Position numbers and translations under genes: made by a program. Under the pieces are notes generated by a model. The model worked only from the letters and a program-made list of their open reading frames with translations. It was not told the origin of the DNA and made no database searches. Of a DNA stretch of 64,000 nucleotides, positions 1 through 8,287 are shown piece after piece; within the stretch, counting starts at the first letter, position 1, and every line of letters starts with the position of its first letter. The DNA is from Burkholderia metallica (GTDB taxonomy: Bacteria; Pseudomonadota; Gammaproteobacteria; Burkholderiales; Burkholderiaceae), in the NCBI RefSeq assembly GCF_902832845.1, contig NZ_CADFDB010000001.1:558001-622000 (forward strand), in the 5' to 3' direction.

Positions 1-1
1 G

Positions 2-310
2 TCGGTGTACGTCGTTGCGCTTTTCTGCTCGCTGTCGCTCGGGTTGATGGCGTCGGGGTTCATTACCGCGTACGTCTATACGCCGGAGCAGTATCCGACG
101 AGCATCCGCGCGTCGGGCTGCGGGCTCGGCAGCGCGTGGCTGAAGATCGCATCGTTCGTCGCGCCGATGGTCGTGCCGCACGCGATTATCGGCGGGAACC
201 TCGCGCCGGCGTTCTACCTGATCGGCGTCGTGCCGCTGATCGCGGCGCTGACCGTGCACTTCGTCGGCATCGAGACGAAGGGGAAGGTGCTCGAAGCGCT
301 GGAAGCGTAA
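2..310 (+). CDS. MFS transporter, C-terminal fragment (5' end outside window)
   Basis: The last 102 or so residues of a major facilitator superfamily permease. Two to three hydrophobic segments are visible. The stretch after the first of them, YTPEQYPTSIRASG, matches the loop between TM10 and TM11 of sugar/aromatic-acid MFS carriers (SP and AAHS-type), where E..P...R..G is conserved. The tail ETKGKVLEAL corresponds to the common ETKG ending of this group. The reading frame is open to the left edge, so the true start lies outside. The substrate cannot be deduced from this fragment. A strong hairpin terminator follows. Confidence 0.85.
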   Translation, partial: SVYVVALFCSLSLGLMASGFITAYVYTPEQYPTSIRASGCGLGSAWLKIASFVAPMVVPHAIIGGNLAPAFYLIGVVPLIAALTVHFVGIETKGKVLEALEA

Positions 311-341
311 GCGCGGCCGGTGGTAGCGGATGACGTGACGA

Positions 342-368
342 GGCCCGGGCGGATGTCCGGGCCTTTTT
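342..368 (+). terminator. Rho-independent terminator after MFS gene
   Basis: Perfect 7-bp stem GGCCCGG/CCGGGCC with an 8-nt loop, followed directly by TTTTT. It ends the transcript of the MFS gene. Confidence 0.85.
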
Positions 369-480
369 GTCTGGCGCGCCGCGGGTGCCGGTGCAGAGCG
401 CGTCGTGCGAACGCGCGCAGTGACCGGCTTGCGGCTTGCGTGTTCTAATTCACGCTTCCGTTTTCAGAACGACTGTCGCC

Positions 481-1032
481 ATGCCCGTGTTCGAACCCGT
501 CACGCTGAGTACCTCCCGCCTCCTCCTGCGGCCGCTGCGCGAAGCCGACGCGCACGCGTTCTTCGAGATCTGGTCGGATGTGGAAGCGATGCGCTATTTC
601 TCGTTCGCGCCGATGACGCGCGTCGAACAGGCCGTCGAGCGCGTCGCGCGCAACCTGACGACGTCCGCGAGCGGACAGGACCTGATCTGCGTGCTCGAAC
701 TGCGGGAAACCGGCGAAGCGCTCGGCGAATGCGCGCTGTTCCATGCGAACGACCAATGCCGGCGCGCCGAGATCGGCTTCAGCCTGCGGCGCGCGTTCTG
801 GCGCGGCGGCTACATGCGCGAGGCGGCATCGGCCGTGCTCGATCACGCGTTCGGCACGCTGCGGCTGAACCGGATTGAAGCCGATATCGATCCGCGCAAC
901 GTCGCATCGGCGCAGTTGCTCGAACGGCTCGGGTTCACGCGAGAAGGGGTGCTGCGCGAACGCTGGATCGTCGGCGACGAAGTGTCGGACAGCGCGCTGT
1001 ACGGGTTGCTGGCGAGCGACCGGCGCGCGTGA
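481..1032 (+). CDS. GNAT family N-acetyltransferase (RimJ/RimL-like)
   Basis: 183-residue GNAT acetyltransferase of the Acetyltransf_3 type. The opening TSRLLLRPLREAD (residues 11-23) is the usual beta-1 motif of RimJ/RimL-type enzymes. The acetyl-CoA pyrophosphate loop is at residues 106-115 (FWRGGYMREA), and the later N...LLERLGF motif (140-152) is also typical. Members acetylate ribosomal-protein N-termini or small amines with acetyl-CoA; the substrate here is unknown. The start is set at ATG 481, where homology begins; the frame is open further upstream, but that part does not look like protein. No clear Shine-Dalgarno is visible. It is convergent with the ADP-ribosylglycohydrolase gene 40 bp downstream. 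Confidence 0.85.
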   Translation: MPVFEPVTLSTSRLLLRPLREADAHAFFEIWSDVEAMRYFSFAPMTRVEQAVERVARNLTTSASGQDLICVLELRETGEALGECALFHANDQCRRAEIGFSLRRAFWRGGYMREAASAVLDHAFGTLRLNRIEADIDPRNVASAQLLERLGFTREGVLRERWIVGDEVSDSALYGLLASDRRA

Positions 1033-1072
1033 TGCGCAGGCATGCGGGGCACTTGGGCGCCGGCGCGATGAC

Positions 1073-1999
1073 TCACAGCTTCGCGAGCCGGTCCTCGACC
1101 ATGTCTCTCCCGCGCAGCGTCGCCCTCCATCGATCGGGCAGCGCCTGCTCGCCATACAGCGCGCCGGCGAGGCTGCCGGCGATGGCCGCCGTCGTATCCG
1201 TGTCGTTGCCGAGCGCGATCGCGCGCTTCACGCAGTCTTCGTAGCTGCGCGTCGACAGCAGGCAATGGATCGACGACCAGAAGCTGTCGACCACGTACCC
1301 GGAGCCTTGCGGCGCATCGAAGCGGCCATCGAGCACGACCTTCAGTTCGATCTCGTCGGCCGTGCCCGCGTAGCGCGTCAGCAGCTCGTCTTCGGCCGCG
1401 CGCACCGCATCGGGCGCGGGCTGGCCTTCGACGATGCCCCACGCCGTCAGCCCATAGAGCGCACAGCACAGCTGCGAGCGCACGTGGCCGTGCGTGACGA
1501 CGCTCTGCCGGCACGCGAGCCGGATCGTTTCGTCGCGCGATGCGGCGGCCATCACCACCGGAAAGCAGCGCATCAATGCGCCGTTGCCGTTGTCGTGCTC
1601 GCCGTCCGGGCCGGCCGCTGACGGCGCCGCGCCGGCCGCCAGCGCATGGAGCGCCCGCTGCGTCTGCAGGCCGACGTCGAACACGCAGCCGTCCGGCGTG
1701 AAGGCGCCGCGATGAAACCAGTCCTGCAGGTTGCGGGCGAACGCATCGAGGTTCAGGCTGCGGTCGTCCGTCAGCGCGTCGAGCAACGCGAGCGCCTGCG
1801 CGCCGTCGTCGCTCCAGGTGCCGGGCGGCACGCCGTCGTGTGCGCGCGCAAAGCCGGGCGGCGGCGTCATGTCGATCGCGGCGGGCGGCGGGATCGACGC
1901 CGCGTCGTGGAATTCGTACGGCACGCCCAGCGCGTCGCCGATCAGCAGGCCAAGCAGGCCGCCGCGCAGCCGGTATCGTCGGTTCGGAATCGCTGTCAT
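1073..1999 (-). CDS. ADP-ribosylglycohydrolase (DraG/ARH family)
   Basis: 308-residue protein of the ADP-ribosyl-glycohydrolase family, which removes ADP-ribose from proteins or nucleic acids. The family's three metal-binding signatures are visible: GDALGVPYE (21-29), TWSDDGAQ (61-68; the S/T-D-D ligands of the di-Mg/Mn centre) and GNDTDTTAA (264-272). Length fits DraG/ARH3-type enzymes (about 300 aa). No ADP-ribosyltransferase (DraT, DarT, ART) is seen nearby, so no target can be named. It reads alone on the minus strand, convergent with the GNAT gene. A weak ribosome site precedes ATG 1999. Confidence 0.88.
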   Translation of the reverse strand: MTAIPNRRYRLRGGLLGLLIGDALGVPYEFHDAASIPPPAAIDMTPPPGFARAHDGVPPGTWSDDGAQALALLDALTDDRSLNLDAFARNLQDWFHRGAFTPDGCVFDVGLQTQRALHALAAGAAPSAAGPDGEHDNGNGALMRCFPVVMAAASRDETIRLACRQSVVTHGHVRSQLCCALYGLTAWGIVEGQPAPDAVRAAEDELLTRYAGTADEIELKVVLDGRFDAPQGSGYVVDSFWSSIHCLLSTRSYEDCVKRAIALGNDTDTTAAIAGSLAGALYGEQALPDRWRATLRGRDMVEDRLAKL

Positions 2000-2312
2000 C
2001 GGAACGGGTTCGGATGGGTGGTTCGCGTGGAATACGGTGCAGGCTAGACCATTCGCCCGCGCATGCCTAGCCGATATGTCGCGGCCGGTGCGAACGCATG
2101 CCGTAGGGGCGGTGTGCGCCGGTGAACTGGAGTCGAACGGTAGCGGACGAACCGATACCGGGAAGACGATACATCACGGCCGGGAAATTTTCGCTGCAAC
2201 GAGGGCGCGCAATGCGTGCCGCCGCCGACCGACCGGGCGACGACGGCCTTGCCCGATTGGTGGCGCGAACTTACCCTTTGTCGACATCCCGGCTCCGAAC
2301 AGGATCGCGACC
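2000..2312. other. Intergenic region between divergent genes
   Basis: About 310 bp separating the divergent ADP-ribosylglycohydrolase and PPC-domain genes. I see no convincing coding frame, repeat or consensus promoter. An AGGA element at 2301-2304 serves as the likely ribosome site of the gene starting at 2313. Confidence 0.5.
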
Positions 2313-2726
2313 ATGCAAGCCCACCCTCTGCGTCTGTCCCCCGGCGACGACCTGCGCGCGTCGATCGAGCATGCATTGCGTCGGCACGACGCGCACGCGG
2401 CATTCGTGATCCAGGGCATCGGCAGCCTGAGCGTCGCGCAGTTGCGCTTCGCCGGGGCCGACGCGCCGACCGAACTGCGCGGCGACCTCGAAATCCTGAC
2501 GCTGGCCGGCTCGGTATCGCCGGACGGCGCACACCTGCACATGTCCGTTTCCGATCGCGTCGGCCGCGTGTCCGGCGGCCATGTGGCCAGCGGCTGCGTG
2601 GTGCGCACGACCGCCGAGATCCTGCTGGCCGTGCTGCCCGCGCATCGCTTTGCGCGCGAGCCCGACCCGCACACCGGCTTCAACGAACTGGCGATCCGCC
2701 GCGAGCCGGGCGGCGACGGCACGTGA
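2313..2726 (+). CDS. PPC/DUF296 domain protein
   Basis: 137-residue single-domain protein of the PPC (plant and prokaryote conserved, DUF296) family, known to form trimers and related to the AT-hook protein domain of plants. Visible family features are FVIQGIGSLSVAQLR (31-45), HLHMSVSD (74-81) and the metal-site-like GGH (88-90) followed by A.GC.V. Biochemical function is not established for most bacterial members, which are often annotated as DNA-binding. ATG 2313 is preceded by AGGATCG. The gene is monocistronic and followed by the acnB terminator region. Confidence 0.8.
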   Translation: MQAHPLRLSPGDDLRASIEHALRRHDAHAAFVIQGIGSLSVAQLRFAGADAPTELRGDLEILTLAGSVSPDGAHLHMSVSDRVGRVSGGHVASGCVVRTTAEILLAVLPAHRFAREPDPHTGFNELAIRREPGGDGT

Positions 2727-2793
2727 CCGTCGCGACACGGCGCTTGAATCGCCGGTCATTCGACGGCTGATCGACCGGAATCCCGGCGCCGGA

Positions 2794-2831
2794 TAAAAAA
2801 TGGCGCCGCAGGCATTGAGCCTGCGACGCCA
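2794..2831 (-). terminator. Terminator of acnB
   Basis: On the minus strand a 13-bp stem (TGGCGTCGCAGGC pairing with one mismatch) and a 5-nt loop are followed by TTTTTTAT. It lies about 50 bp past the acnB stop codon. Confidence 0.85.
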
Positions 2832-2879
2832 TCGCGTGGCGCTGCGACGTCGACCGCCCGTCGCAGCCCCTGCGCGTGC

Positions 2880-5465
2880 TTACAACTGCACGGTGTCGGC
2901 CACTTCCTTGAAGTCTTCGATCTGGTCGAAGTTCATGTACTTGTAGATCTTGTCGCCGTTCGCGCTGAGCACGCCCATGTCGGCCATGTACTCTTCCTTG
3001 GTCGGAATCTTGCCCAGACGCGAGCAGATTGCGGCCAGTTCTGCCGAGCCGAGATACACGTTCGTGTTCTTGCCGAGACGGTTCGGGAAGTTGCGGGTCG
3101 ACGTCGACATGACCGTCGCGCCTTCGCGCACCTGGGCCTGGTTACCCATGCACAGCGAGCAACCCGGCATTTCGGTACGCGCGCCGGCCGTGCCGAACAC
3201 GCCGTAGTGACCTTCTTCGGTCAGCTGCTTCTGGTCCATCTTGGTCGGCGGCGCGACCCACAGCTTGACCGGAATGTCGCGCTTGCCTTCGAGCAGCTTC
3301 GACGCGGCACGGAAGTGACCGATGTTGGTCATGCACGAGCCGATGAACACTTCGTCGATCTTCGCGCCGGCGACGTCGGACAGCGTCTTCACGTCGTCCG
3401 GATCGTTCGGGCATGCGACGATCGGCTCATGGATGTCGGCGAGGTCGATCTCGATGACGGCCGCGTACTCGGCGTCGGCATCCGGCGACAGCAGTTGCGG
3501 GTCGGCCAGCCACTGTTCCATCGCCGCGATCCGGCGCTGCAGGCTGCGCGGATCCTGGTAGCCCTGCGCGATCATCCACTTCAGCAGCGTGATGTTGCTG
3601 TTCAGGTACTCGATGATCGGTTCCTTGTTCAGGCGCACCGTGCACCCGGCCGCCGAACGCTCTGCCGACGCATCCGACAGCTCGAACGCCTGCTCGACCT
3701 TCAGGTCGGGGAGGCCTTCGATTTCGAGGATGCGGCCCGAGAAGATGTTCTTCTTGCCTTGCTTGGCGACCGTCAGCATGCCCTGCTTGATCGCGTACAG
3801 CGGAATCGCGTTGACGAGGTCGCGCAGCGTGACGCCCGGCTGCATGTTGCCCTTGAAGCGGACCAGCACCGATTCCGGCATGTCGAGCGGCATCGTGCCG
3901 GTGGCGGCCGCGAACGCGACCAGGCCCGAGCCTGCCGGGAAGCTGATGCCGATCGGGAAGCGCGTGTGCGAATCGCCGCCGGTACCGACGGTGTCGGGCA
4001 GCAGCATGCGGTTCAGCCACGAGTGGATCACGCCGTCGCCCGGGCGCAGCGCGATGCCGCCGCGCGTGCTGATGAAGTTCGGCAGCGTCTGGTGCGTCTT
4101 CACGTCGACCGGCTTCGGATACGCGGCGGTGTGGCAGAACGACTGCATCACGAGGTCGGCCGAGAAGCCGAGGCACGCGAGATCCTTCAGTTCGTCGCGG
4201 GTCATCGGGCCCGTGGTGTCCTGCGAGCCGACCGAGGTCATCTTCGGTTCGCAGTACGTGCCCGGGCGCACGCCCTGGCCTTCCGGCAGACCGCACGCGC
4301 GGCCGACCATCTTCTGCGCGAGCGAGAAGCCCTTGCCGCTGTCGGCCGGCTGGTGCGGCAGGCGGAACAGCGTCGACGGCGCGAGGCCCAGCGCTTCACG
4401 CGCCTTCGCGGTCAGGCCGCGGCCGATGATCAGCGGAATGCGGCCGCCGGCGCGCACTTCGTCGAACAGCACGTCGGACTTGACCTGGAATTCGGCGATG
4501 ACCTTGCCGTCCTTCAGCGCCTTGCCTTCGTACGGGCGCAGTTCGACCACGTCGCCCATGTTCATCTGCGACACGTCGAGCTCGATCGGCAGCGCGCCGG
4601 CATCTTCCATCGTGTTGTAGAAGATCGGGGCGATCTTGCCGCCGAGGCACACGCCGCCGAAGCGCTTGTTCGGCACGAACGGGATGTCTTCGCCGGTGAA
4701 CCACAGCACCGAGTTGGTGGCCGACTTGCGCGAGGAGCCGGTGCCGACCACGTCGCCCACGTAGGCGACCAGGTGACCCTTTTCCTTCAGCGATTCGATG
4801 AACTTGACGGGGCCGCGCTTGCCGTCTTCTTCCGGCGTGATGCCCGGGCGCGCGTTCTTCAGCATCGCCAGCGCGTGCATCGGGATGTCGGGGCGGGTGG
4901 TGGCGTCCGGCGCCGGCGACAGGTCGTCGGTGTTGGTTTCGCCCGTGACCTTGAACACGGTGATGGTCAGGCTTTGCGGCACTTCCGGACGGCTCGTGAA
5001 CCATTCGGCGTCGGCCCAGCTTTGCAGCACGGCCTTCGCGTGCGCGTTGCCCTTGTCGGCGAGTTCCTTCACGTCGTGGAACTGGTCGAACATCAGCAGG
5101 GTTTTCTTCAGTGCGTCGGCGGCGACGGCGGCCACGGCTTCATCGGACAGCAGCTCGATCAGCGGCTGGATGTTGTAGCCGCCGAGCATCGTGCCGAGCA
5201 GTTCGGTCGCGCGTTCGCGCGAGATCAGCGGGCAGGCGGTCTCGCCCTTGGCCACGGCGGCCAGGAAGCCGGCCTTCACGCGGGCGGCTTCGTCGACGCC
5301 GGCAGGCACGCGATGGGTGATCAGGTCGAGCAGCGTCTGCTCTTCGCCGGCCGGCGGGTTCGTCAGCAGTTCCACCAGTTCGGCGGTCTGTTGAGCCGTC
5401 AGCGGCAGGGGAGGAATACCGAGCGCGGCGCGGGCGGCCACGTGAGCACGAAAGTTTTCAAGCAT
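2880..5465 (-). CDS. acnB: Aconitate hydratase B
   Basis: 861-residue bifunctional aconitase B (citrate/isocitrate interconversion in the TCA cycle; the AcnB class also acts on 2-methyl-cis-aconitate). The length matches E. coli AcnB (865). The N-terminal HEAT-like helical domain that defines the AcnB class is present, and the swivel domain precedes the catalytic domains. The [4Fe-4S] ligands are Cys711 ([12 protein letters not shown]), Cys769 and Cys772 (PGCSLCMGN), almost the same numbering as in E. coli. The start is ATG 5465 with AGG upstream. It is monocistronic, with its own promoter at 5547-5575 and terminator at 2794-2831. In sequenced Burkholderia acnB is usually on a secondary chromosome. 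Confidence 0.98.
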   Translation of the reverse strand: MLENFRAHVAARAALGIPPLPLTAQQTAELVELLTNPPAGEEQTLLDLITHRVPAGVDEAARVKAGFLAAVAKGETACPLISRERATELLGTMLGGYNIQPLIELLSDEAVAAVAADALKKTLLMFDQFHDVKELADKGNAHAKAVLQSWADAEWFTSRPEVPQSLTITVFKVTGETNTDDLSPAPDATTRPDIPMHALAMLKNARPGITPEEDGKRGPVKFIESLKEKGHLVAYVGDVVGTGSSRKSATNSVLWFTGEDIPFVPNKRFGGVCLGGKIAPIFYNTMEDAGALPIELDVSQMNMGDVVELRPYEGKALKDGKVIAEFQVKSDVLFDEVRAGGRIPLIIGRGLTAKAREALGLAPSTLFRLPHQPADSGKGFSLAQKMVGRACGLPEGQGVRPGTYCEPKMTSVGSQDTTGPMTRDELKDLACLGFSADLVMQSFCHTAAYPKPVDVKTHQTLPNFISTRGGIALRPGDGVIHSWLNRMLLPDTVGTGGDSHTRFPIGISFPAGSGLVAFAAATGTMPLDMPESVLVRFKGNMQPGVTLRDLVNAIPLYAIKQGMLTVAKQGKKNIFSGRILEIEGLPDLKVEQAFELSDASAERSAAGCTVRLNKEPIIEYLNSNITLLKWMIAQGYQDPRSLQRRIAAMEQWLADPQLLSPDADAEYAAVIEIDLADIHEPIVACPNDPDDVKTLSDVAGAKIDEVFIGSCMTNIGHFRAASKLLEGKRDIPVKLWVAPPTKMDQKQLTEEGHYGVFGTAGARTEMPGCSLCMGNQAQVREGATVMSTSTRNFPNRLGKNTNVYLGSAELAAICSRLGKIPTKEEYMADMGVLSANGDKIYKYMNFDQIEDFKEVADTVQL

Positions 5466-5546
5466 GGGGAGACCTGCTGATATTGCGTTTGAGGGGAAGG
5501 CCTTGCCGGCACTCCGGGGCTGTTCCAGGCACTGCTTTGCAGCCGG

Positions 5547-5575
5547 ATTCTAATCTCAATGCGCTTTAACGTCAA
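5547..5575 (-). promoter_or_regulatory. Sigma-70-type promoter of acnB
   Basis: Reading on the minus strand, TTGACG (5575-5570) and TAGAAT (5552-5547) are separated by exactly 17 bp, five of six and four to five of six matches to consensus. This gives a leader of about 75 nt before the acnB start. Confidence 0.75.
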
Positions 5576-5597
5576 ATGTCTTATGTCTTATATAAGA
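5576..5597. promoter_or_regulatory. Palindromic operator upstream of acnB -35 box
   Basis: The perfect 12-bp palindrome TCTTATATAAGA lies at 5586-5597, with an extra TCTTAT half-site 7 bp earlier (5579-5584). It abuts the acnB -35 hexamer, so it is placed to bind an activator or a repressor. The bound factor is not identifiable from this window; a GntR- or TetR-type dimer is a reasonable guess. The rest of the 335-bp gap up to 5800 shows nothing else. Confidence 0.65.
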
Positions 5598-5800
5598 GTT
5601 GGCGGTCGGAGTGCGGGGAAGCGCGATGGCGCGGGGGAGTCGGTGGTTTCGGACGTGTAGCGGAGGCGCGGGTGGCCCCGAAGCCGACGAAAGCCGGTTT
5701 CGCCAGTACGGTCTCAAGAATCCGGACGGTGTTCTGCCCGATCCGGCTTGCCACCCGATCGACGCGACGATGAAGCGATGACGGCGAGTAATGGTGGGTG

Positions 5801-6274
5801 CTATTTCCGTTTCGCGCGATACGCGTCGAGATTCTTCCGCGCCTGCGCGCGGATCGCCCGTTGCACGAAAGGTGTCCAGCCGAGCAGCGCGCCTTTCAGC
5901 CCCAGTGCCTGACGCGACCAGCGCCACAGGTCGAAGCTGTCGCGATGCTCGACGATGCGTCCGTCGCGAAACCGGAACCGCGCATCGATCCGGTTGACCA
6001 CCATGCGGTTGGTCGCGGTGAACCGGTATTGGGCGGTCCACCTGGCGCGCCCGGTCTGTTGATCCGCGTCGACGTCGCCGAACGTCAATGAAAAGTCCTG
6101 CGCACGCGCGACCAGCATGCGCCACATGTCGCGTGCGAGGTCGCCGCGCAGTTCGCCGAACGCCGGATCGCTGAAGACGACGTCATCGGCGTAGCAGGCG
6201 AGCATCGCGTCGATATCGCGCTGCTGGAATGCGGTGTAGAAGCGCTGGATCAACTCGGTGTTCGGATGGGTCAC
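5801..6274 (-). CDS. SnoaL/NTF2-like domain protein
   Basis: About 157-residue NTF2/SnoaL-like fold protein. The fold is recognised by the opening helix NTELIQRFYTAFQQRDIDAML, then CYADDVVFSDPAFGEL, and by the late beta-strands RFRFRDGRIVEHRDSFDLWRW. Such proteins can be isomerases, hydrolases, or non-catalytic pockets; nothing visible fixes the substrate. I chose the GTG at 6274 because homology begins straight after it (THPNTEL). An in-frame ATG at 6376 would add 34 Arg/Pro/Ser-rich residues unlike the family. No good ribosome site precedes either start, so the start is uncertain. Confidence 0.72.
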   Translation of the reverse strand: MTHPNTELIQRFYTAFQQRDIDAMLACYADDVVFSDPAFGELRGDLARDMWRMLVARAQDFSLTFGDVDADQQTGRARWTAQYRFTATNRMVVNRIDARFRFRDGRIVEHRDSFDLWRWSRQALGLKGALLGWTPFVQRAIRAQARKNLDAYRAKRK

Positions 6275-6575
6275 TTCTGGATGGGTTGTGGTTGCCGAAG
6301 AGGCGGCGTTTCGGTGCGGCGGCCGGAAATTCGGCCGGTTGAGCGACCGGAGCATGGCGAACGGCAACGATGCCACGATCGAGCCGATGCCGGCGCGTAT
6401 TCTTCGCGACTCTGCCGGTCGGTCACGCGCAGATCTGCAGACGTGCGGTGTGCCGCCGCCCGTATCGTGACATGCGTCTCGATCTCGATCGAAAAAGCGG
6501 GAAGGGAGGCGGGTGGGTGCGGCCGGGGTTCAGCCGGCATGGGCCGGCTGCGACCGGAGCGTCAACCGACGTGCA

Positions 6576-6824
6576 TCAGCGGTTCGCCAGCGCGACATCC
6601 GGGTTGCCGCGCCCCGTCACCAGGCAGCCCGACATGTATGCCTCGCTCTGGCTGCCGGCGGCCGCTTCGCCGAAACCGCGGCCGAGCGCGTCGACCTTCA
6701 CCTGCGCGGCGCCCTGTTCGCAAGCAAGCGGGCTGGTGTCGCGGCCCTGCGCGTGCAGGATCGCGCGACCGCCAATGAGATAGGCCAGCAGCGCGAAAAC
6801 AGCGATATGTACGGCTCGTCTCAT
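6576..6824 (-). CDS. Small exported or membrane-anchored hypothetical protein
   Basis: 82-residue protein with an N-terminal signal/anchor segment (MRRAVHIAVFALLAYLIG) followed by a hydrophilic domain with two cysteines (LACEQG and SGCLVTG). GGAGA sits 7 nt before ATG 6824, which fixes the start. I do not recognise the family. The two Cys in an exported domain may form one disulfide. It stands alone on the minus strand, with about 300 bp of non-coding sequence on its downstream side. Confidence 0.65.
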   Translation of the reverse strand: MRRAVHIAVFALLAYLIGGRAILHAQGRDTSPLACEQGAAQVKVDALGRGFGEAAAGSQSEAYMSGCLVTGRGNPDVALANR

Positions 6825-7218
6825 GGTTCGTCTCCTCGTCGCGCTAGCGTAACGCGGACCCGCTTGACGAAGCACTTGGGGGTTCCCCCGGTAAACGTCT
6901 GCTGAAACCGCGGTGAACGCGGTGGTTCTGTCCCGTTTTTCGGGCTCGGCGTGCGGCGGGGGCACACAATTTCAATGCGGCCGGCGGACGAAACCGGACG
7001 GGCGGCGAGACGTTGGCGCGATGGTTTTCAGCGCAACCGGCGCGCGATTCACGCGAGTTTGACGAATGTCAGGGTACGGGCGGGAGGGGGCGGTCGTGCG
7101 GCCGTTCAGAGCGATAGCATGAATGCACGATTTGACGGAACGCGATCGCGGAGGCGCGCATCGGTTCCGGCAAGCAGGTGCGTGTTGAACATCGCTATCG
7201 AAATAGTGAGGAATCCAA
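6825..7218. other. Intergenic region between divergent small genes
   Basis: About 390 bp between the divergent 82-aa and 36-aa genes. I find no supported coding frame, repeat or consensus promoter, only the short GAGGAA ribosome site at 7208-7213. Confidence 0.45.
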
Positions 7219-7329
7219 ATGCTTGACGTCTCTTCCGTGTTGATCAGCCTCGCCCCGATGTGGGCCATCCTGCTCGTTGCATCTTCGGCGGCCGCCTATT
7301 TCGTATTCTGGCGCAAGGTCATCGAATAA
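7219..7329 (+). CDS. 36-residue single-TM small membrane protein
   Basis: Tiny gene with a good ribosome site (GAGGAA, 6-7 nt before ATG 7219) and a 36-codon frame ending in TAA at 7327. The peptide has one hydrophobic helix (about residues 8-30, rich in Ala, Leu, Phe) and a positive/acidic tail (WRKVIE). This looks like a real small inner-membrane protein rather than chance, given the ribosome site and the amphipathic ends. Function unknown; small membrane peptides often stabilise or regulate a membrane complex. Confidence 0.55.
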   Translation: MLDVSSVLISLAPMWAILLVASSAAAYFVFWRKVIE

Positions 7330-7484
7330 GCGCTGCTTGAAGGCGGGTGCGCGTGCGGGCGGCATGACATCACGCGTTGCGTAACGCCCGCATGCGTGCG
7401 GCATTGCTCGTTCGATCGCCGCCGAGGCTGACGAACGACTCGTCGGCGCGAACCGCCGTCACCGCGCCGCTGCGCGTCATCCCG

Positions 7485-7919
7485 TCATTGCACGGCCGTG
7501 ACCGGCACGTTCGAAATCCGCACGAGCCGGCTCATCACGCTGCGGCGAAACACCGACAGCAGCGCATGCAGCGGACCGTGCCGTGGCGCGACGACCACGA
7601 TCTCGTCACATCCTGTTTCTGCCGCGACGGACGCGATCGTATCGGCCACCGGGCCCACCTTCATCACGACGCTGTACTTGACGCCGGCTTCCTGCAGGAT
7701 CCGTTCGGCCATCGCCAGATCGTCGGACGCGAACTTCTCCTCGATCGAACGCAGCCGCGACAGCGGATGGTAGGCCTCGAGCCGCGTCGATTCGAGCGGC
7801 ACCTGAACGTTGATCAGCACGATCTCCGATGCGCACCGTTCGCGATACAGGAAGGTCGCATGGCGAACCGCCTGAAGCGAGCGGGGTGAGTGGCCGACCG
7901 GAACCAGCAGCTTGAGCAT
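7485..7919 (-). CDS. Universal stress protein (UspA family)
   Basis: 144-residue single Usp domain: first strand LKLLVPVGHSPRSLQAVRHA, a mid-region EIVLINVQVP, and a C-terminal CDEIVVVAPRHGPL...NVPVTAV. The usual ATP-binding signature G-2x-G-9x-G(S/T) is incomplete (RHGPLHALLSVFRRSVMS), and the first loop has GHSP rather than DGS. It therefore probably belongs to the UspA-like group that does not bind ATP tightly. Cytoplasmic, stress-related by family; the actual role is unknown. It is monocistronic and faces the AT-rich 7920-8287 region. Confidence 0.88.
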   Translation of the reverse strand: MLKLLVPVGHSPRSLQAVRHATFLYRERCASEIVLINVQVPLESTRLEAYHPLSRLRSIEEKFASDDLAMAERILQEAGVKYSVVMKVGPVADTIASVAAETGCDEIVVVAPRHGPLHALLSVFRRSVMSRLVRISNVPVTAVQ

Positions 7920-8059
7920 GAACGTTGTCCAGGAAACGAGATGATTCCAGCGTAGCGCGCCGCCGGGCCGAACGATCTAAAGAGAACGGGCGACCGCGTA
8001 AAAATGTCGTTAACGCGGGCCGCCTCGTGCCGCGCCTAATAGAAATATAAGAAATTTAA

Positions 8060-8075
8060 GTTTATGCGCATAAAC
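8060..8075. promoter_or_regulatory. 16-bp perfect palindrome in AT-rich promoter region
   Basis: GTTTATGCGCATAAAC is a perfect 16-bp palindrome inside an AT-rich patch (about 8035-8080) of an otherwise GC-rich 368-bp gap between the divergent usp and amidase genes. It lies 140 bp upstream of the usp start and 213 bp upstream of the amidase start. It is a likely binding site for a dimeric repressor; no regulator gene is adjacent. Confidence 0.6.
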
Positions 8076-8287
8076 GATTTCATCGGCCGGGGCGGCGCGC
8101 GGCAAGCGTGGCCTGCTGGCCCCGATTTAGTCGAAACCGCAATGAATCGCGGCGGAAAATATCGGAGGTGGCCGATCCGGCGTCGCGTAGAGTAGTGCAT
8201 CGGCCGCGGCGCGGCCGCTTCCGGCCGGCTCGGGAGCGACCACCGTCATGCGGCCCGCCATTCCATCCCGCTTCCAGGAGACCCCGC

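Noticed and set aside
3207-5480. A very long open frame on the plus strand (757 codons) opposite acnB
   Set aside because: It is the mirror of the acnB coding frame in a GC-rich genome, with Arg/His/Ala-rich low-complexity translation and no ribosome site.
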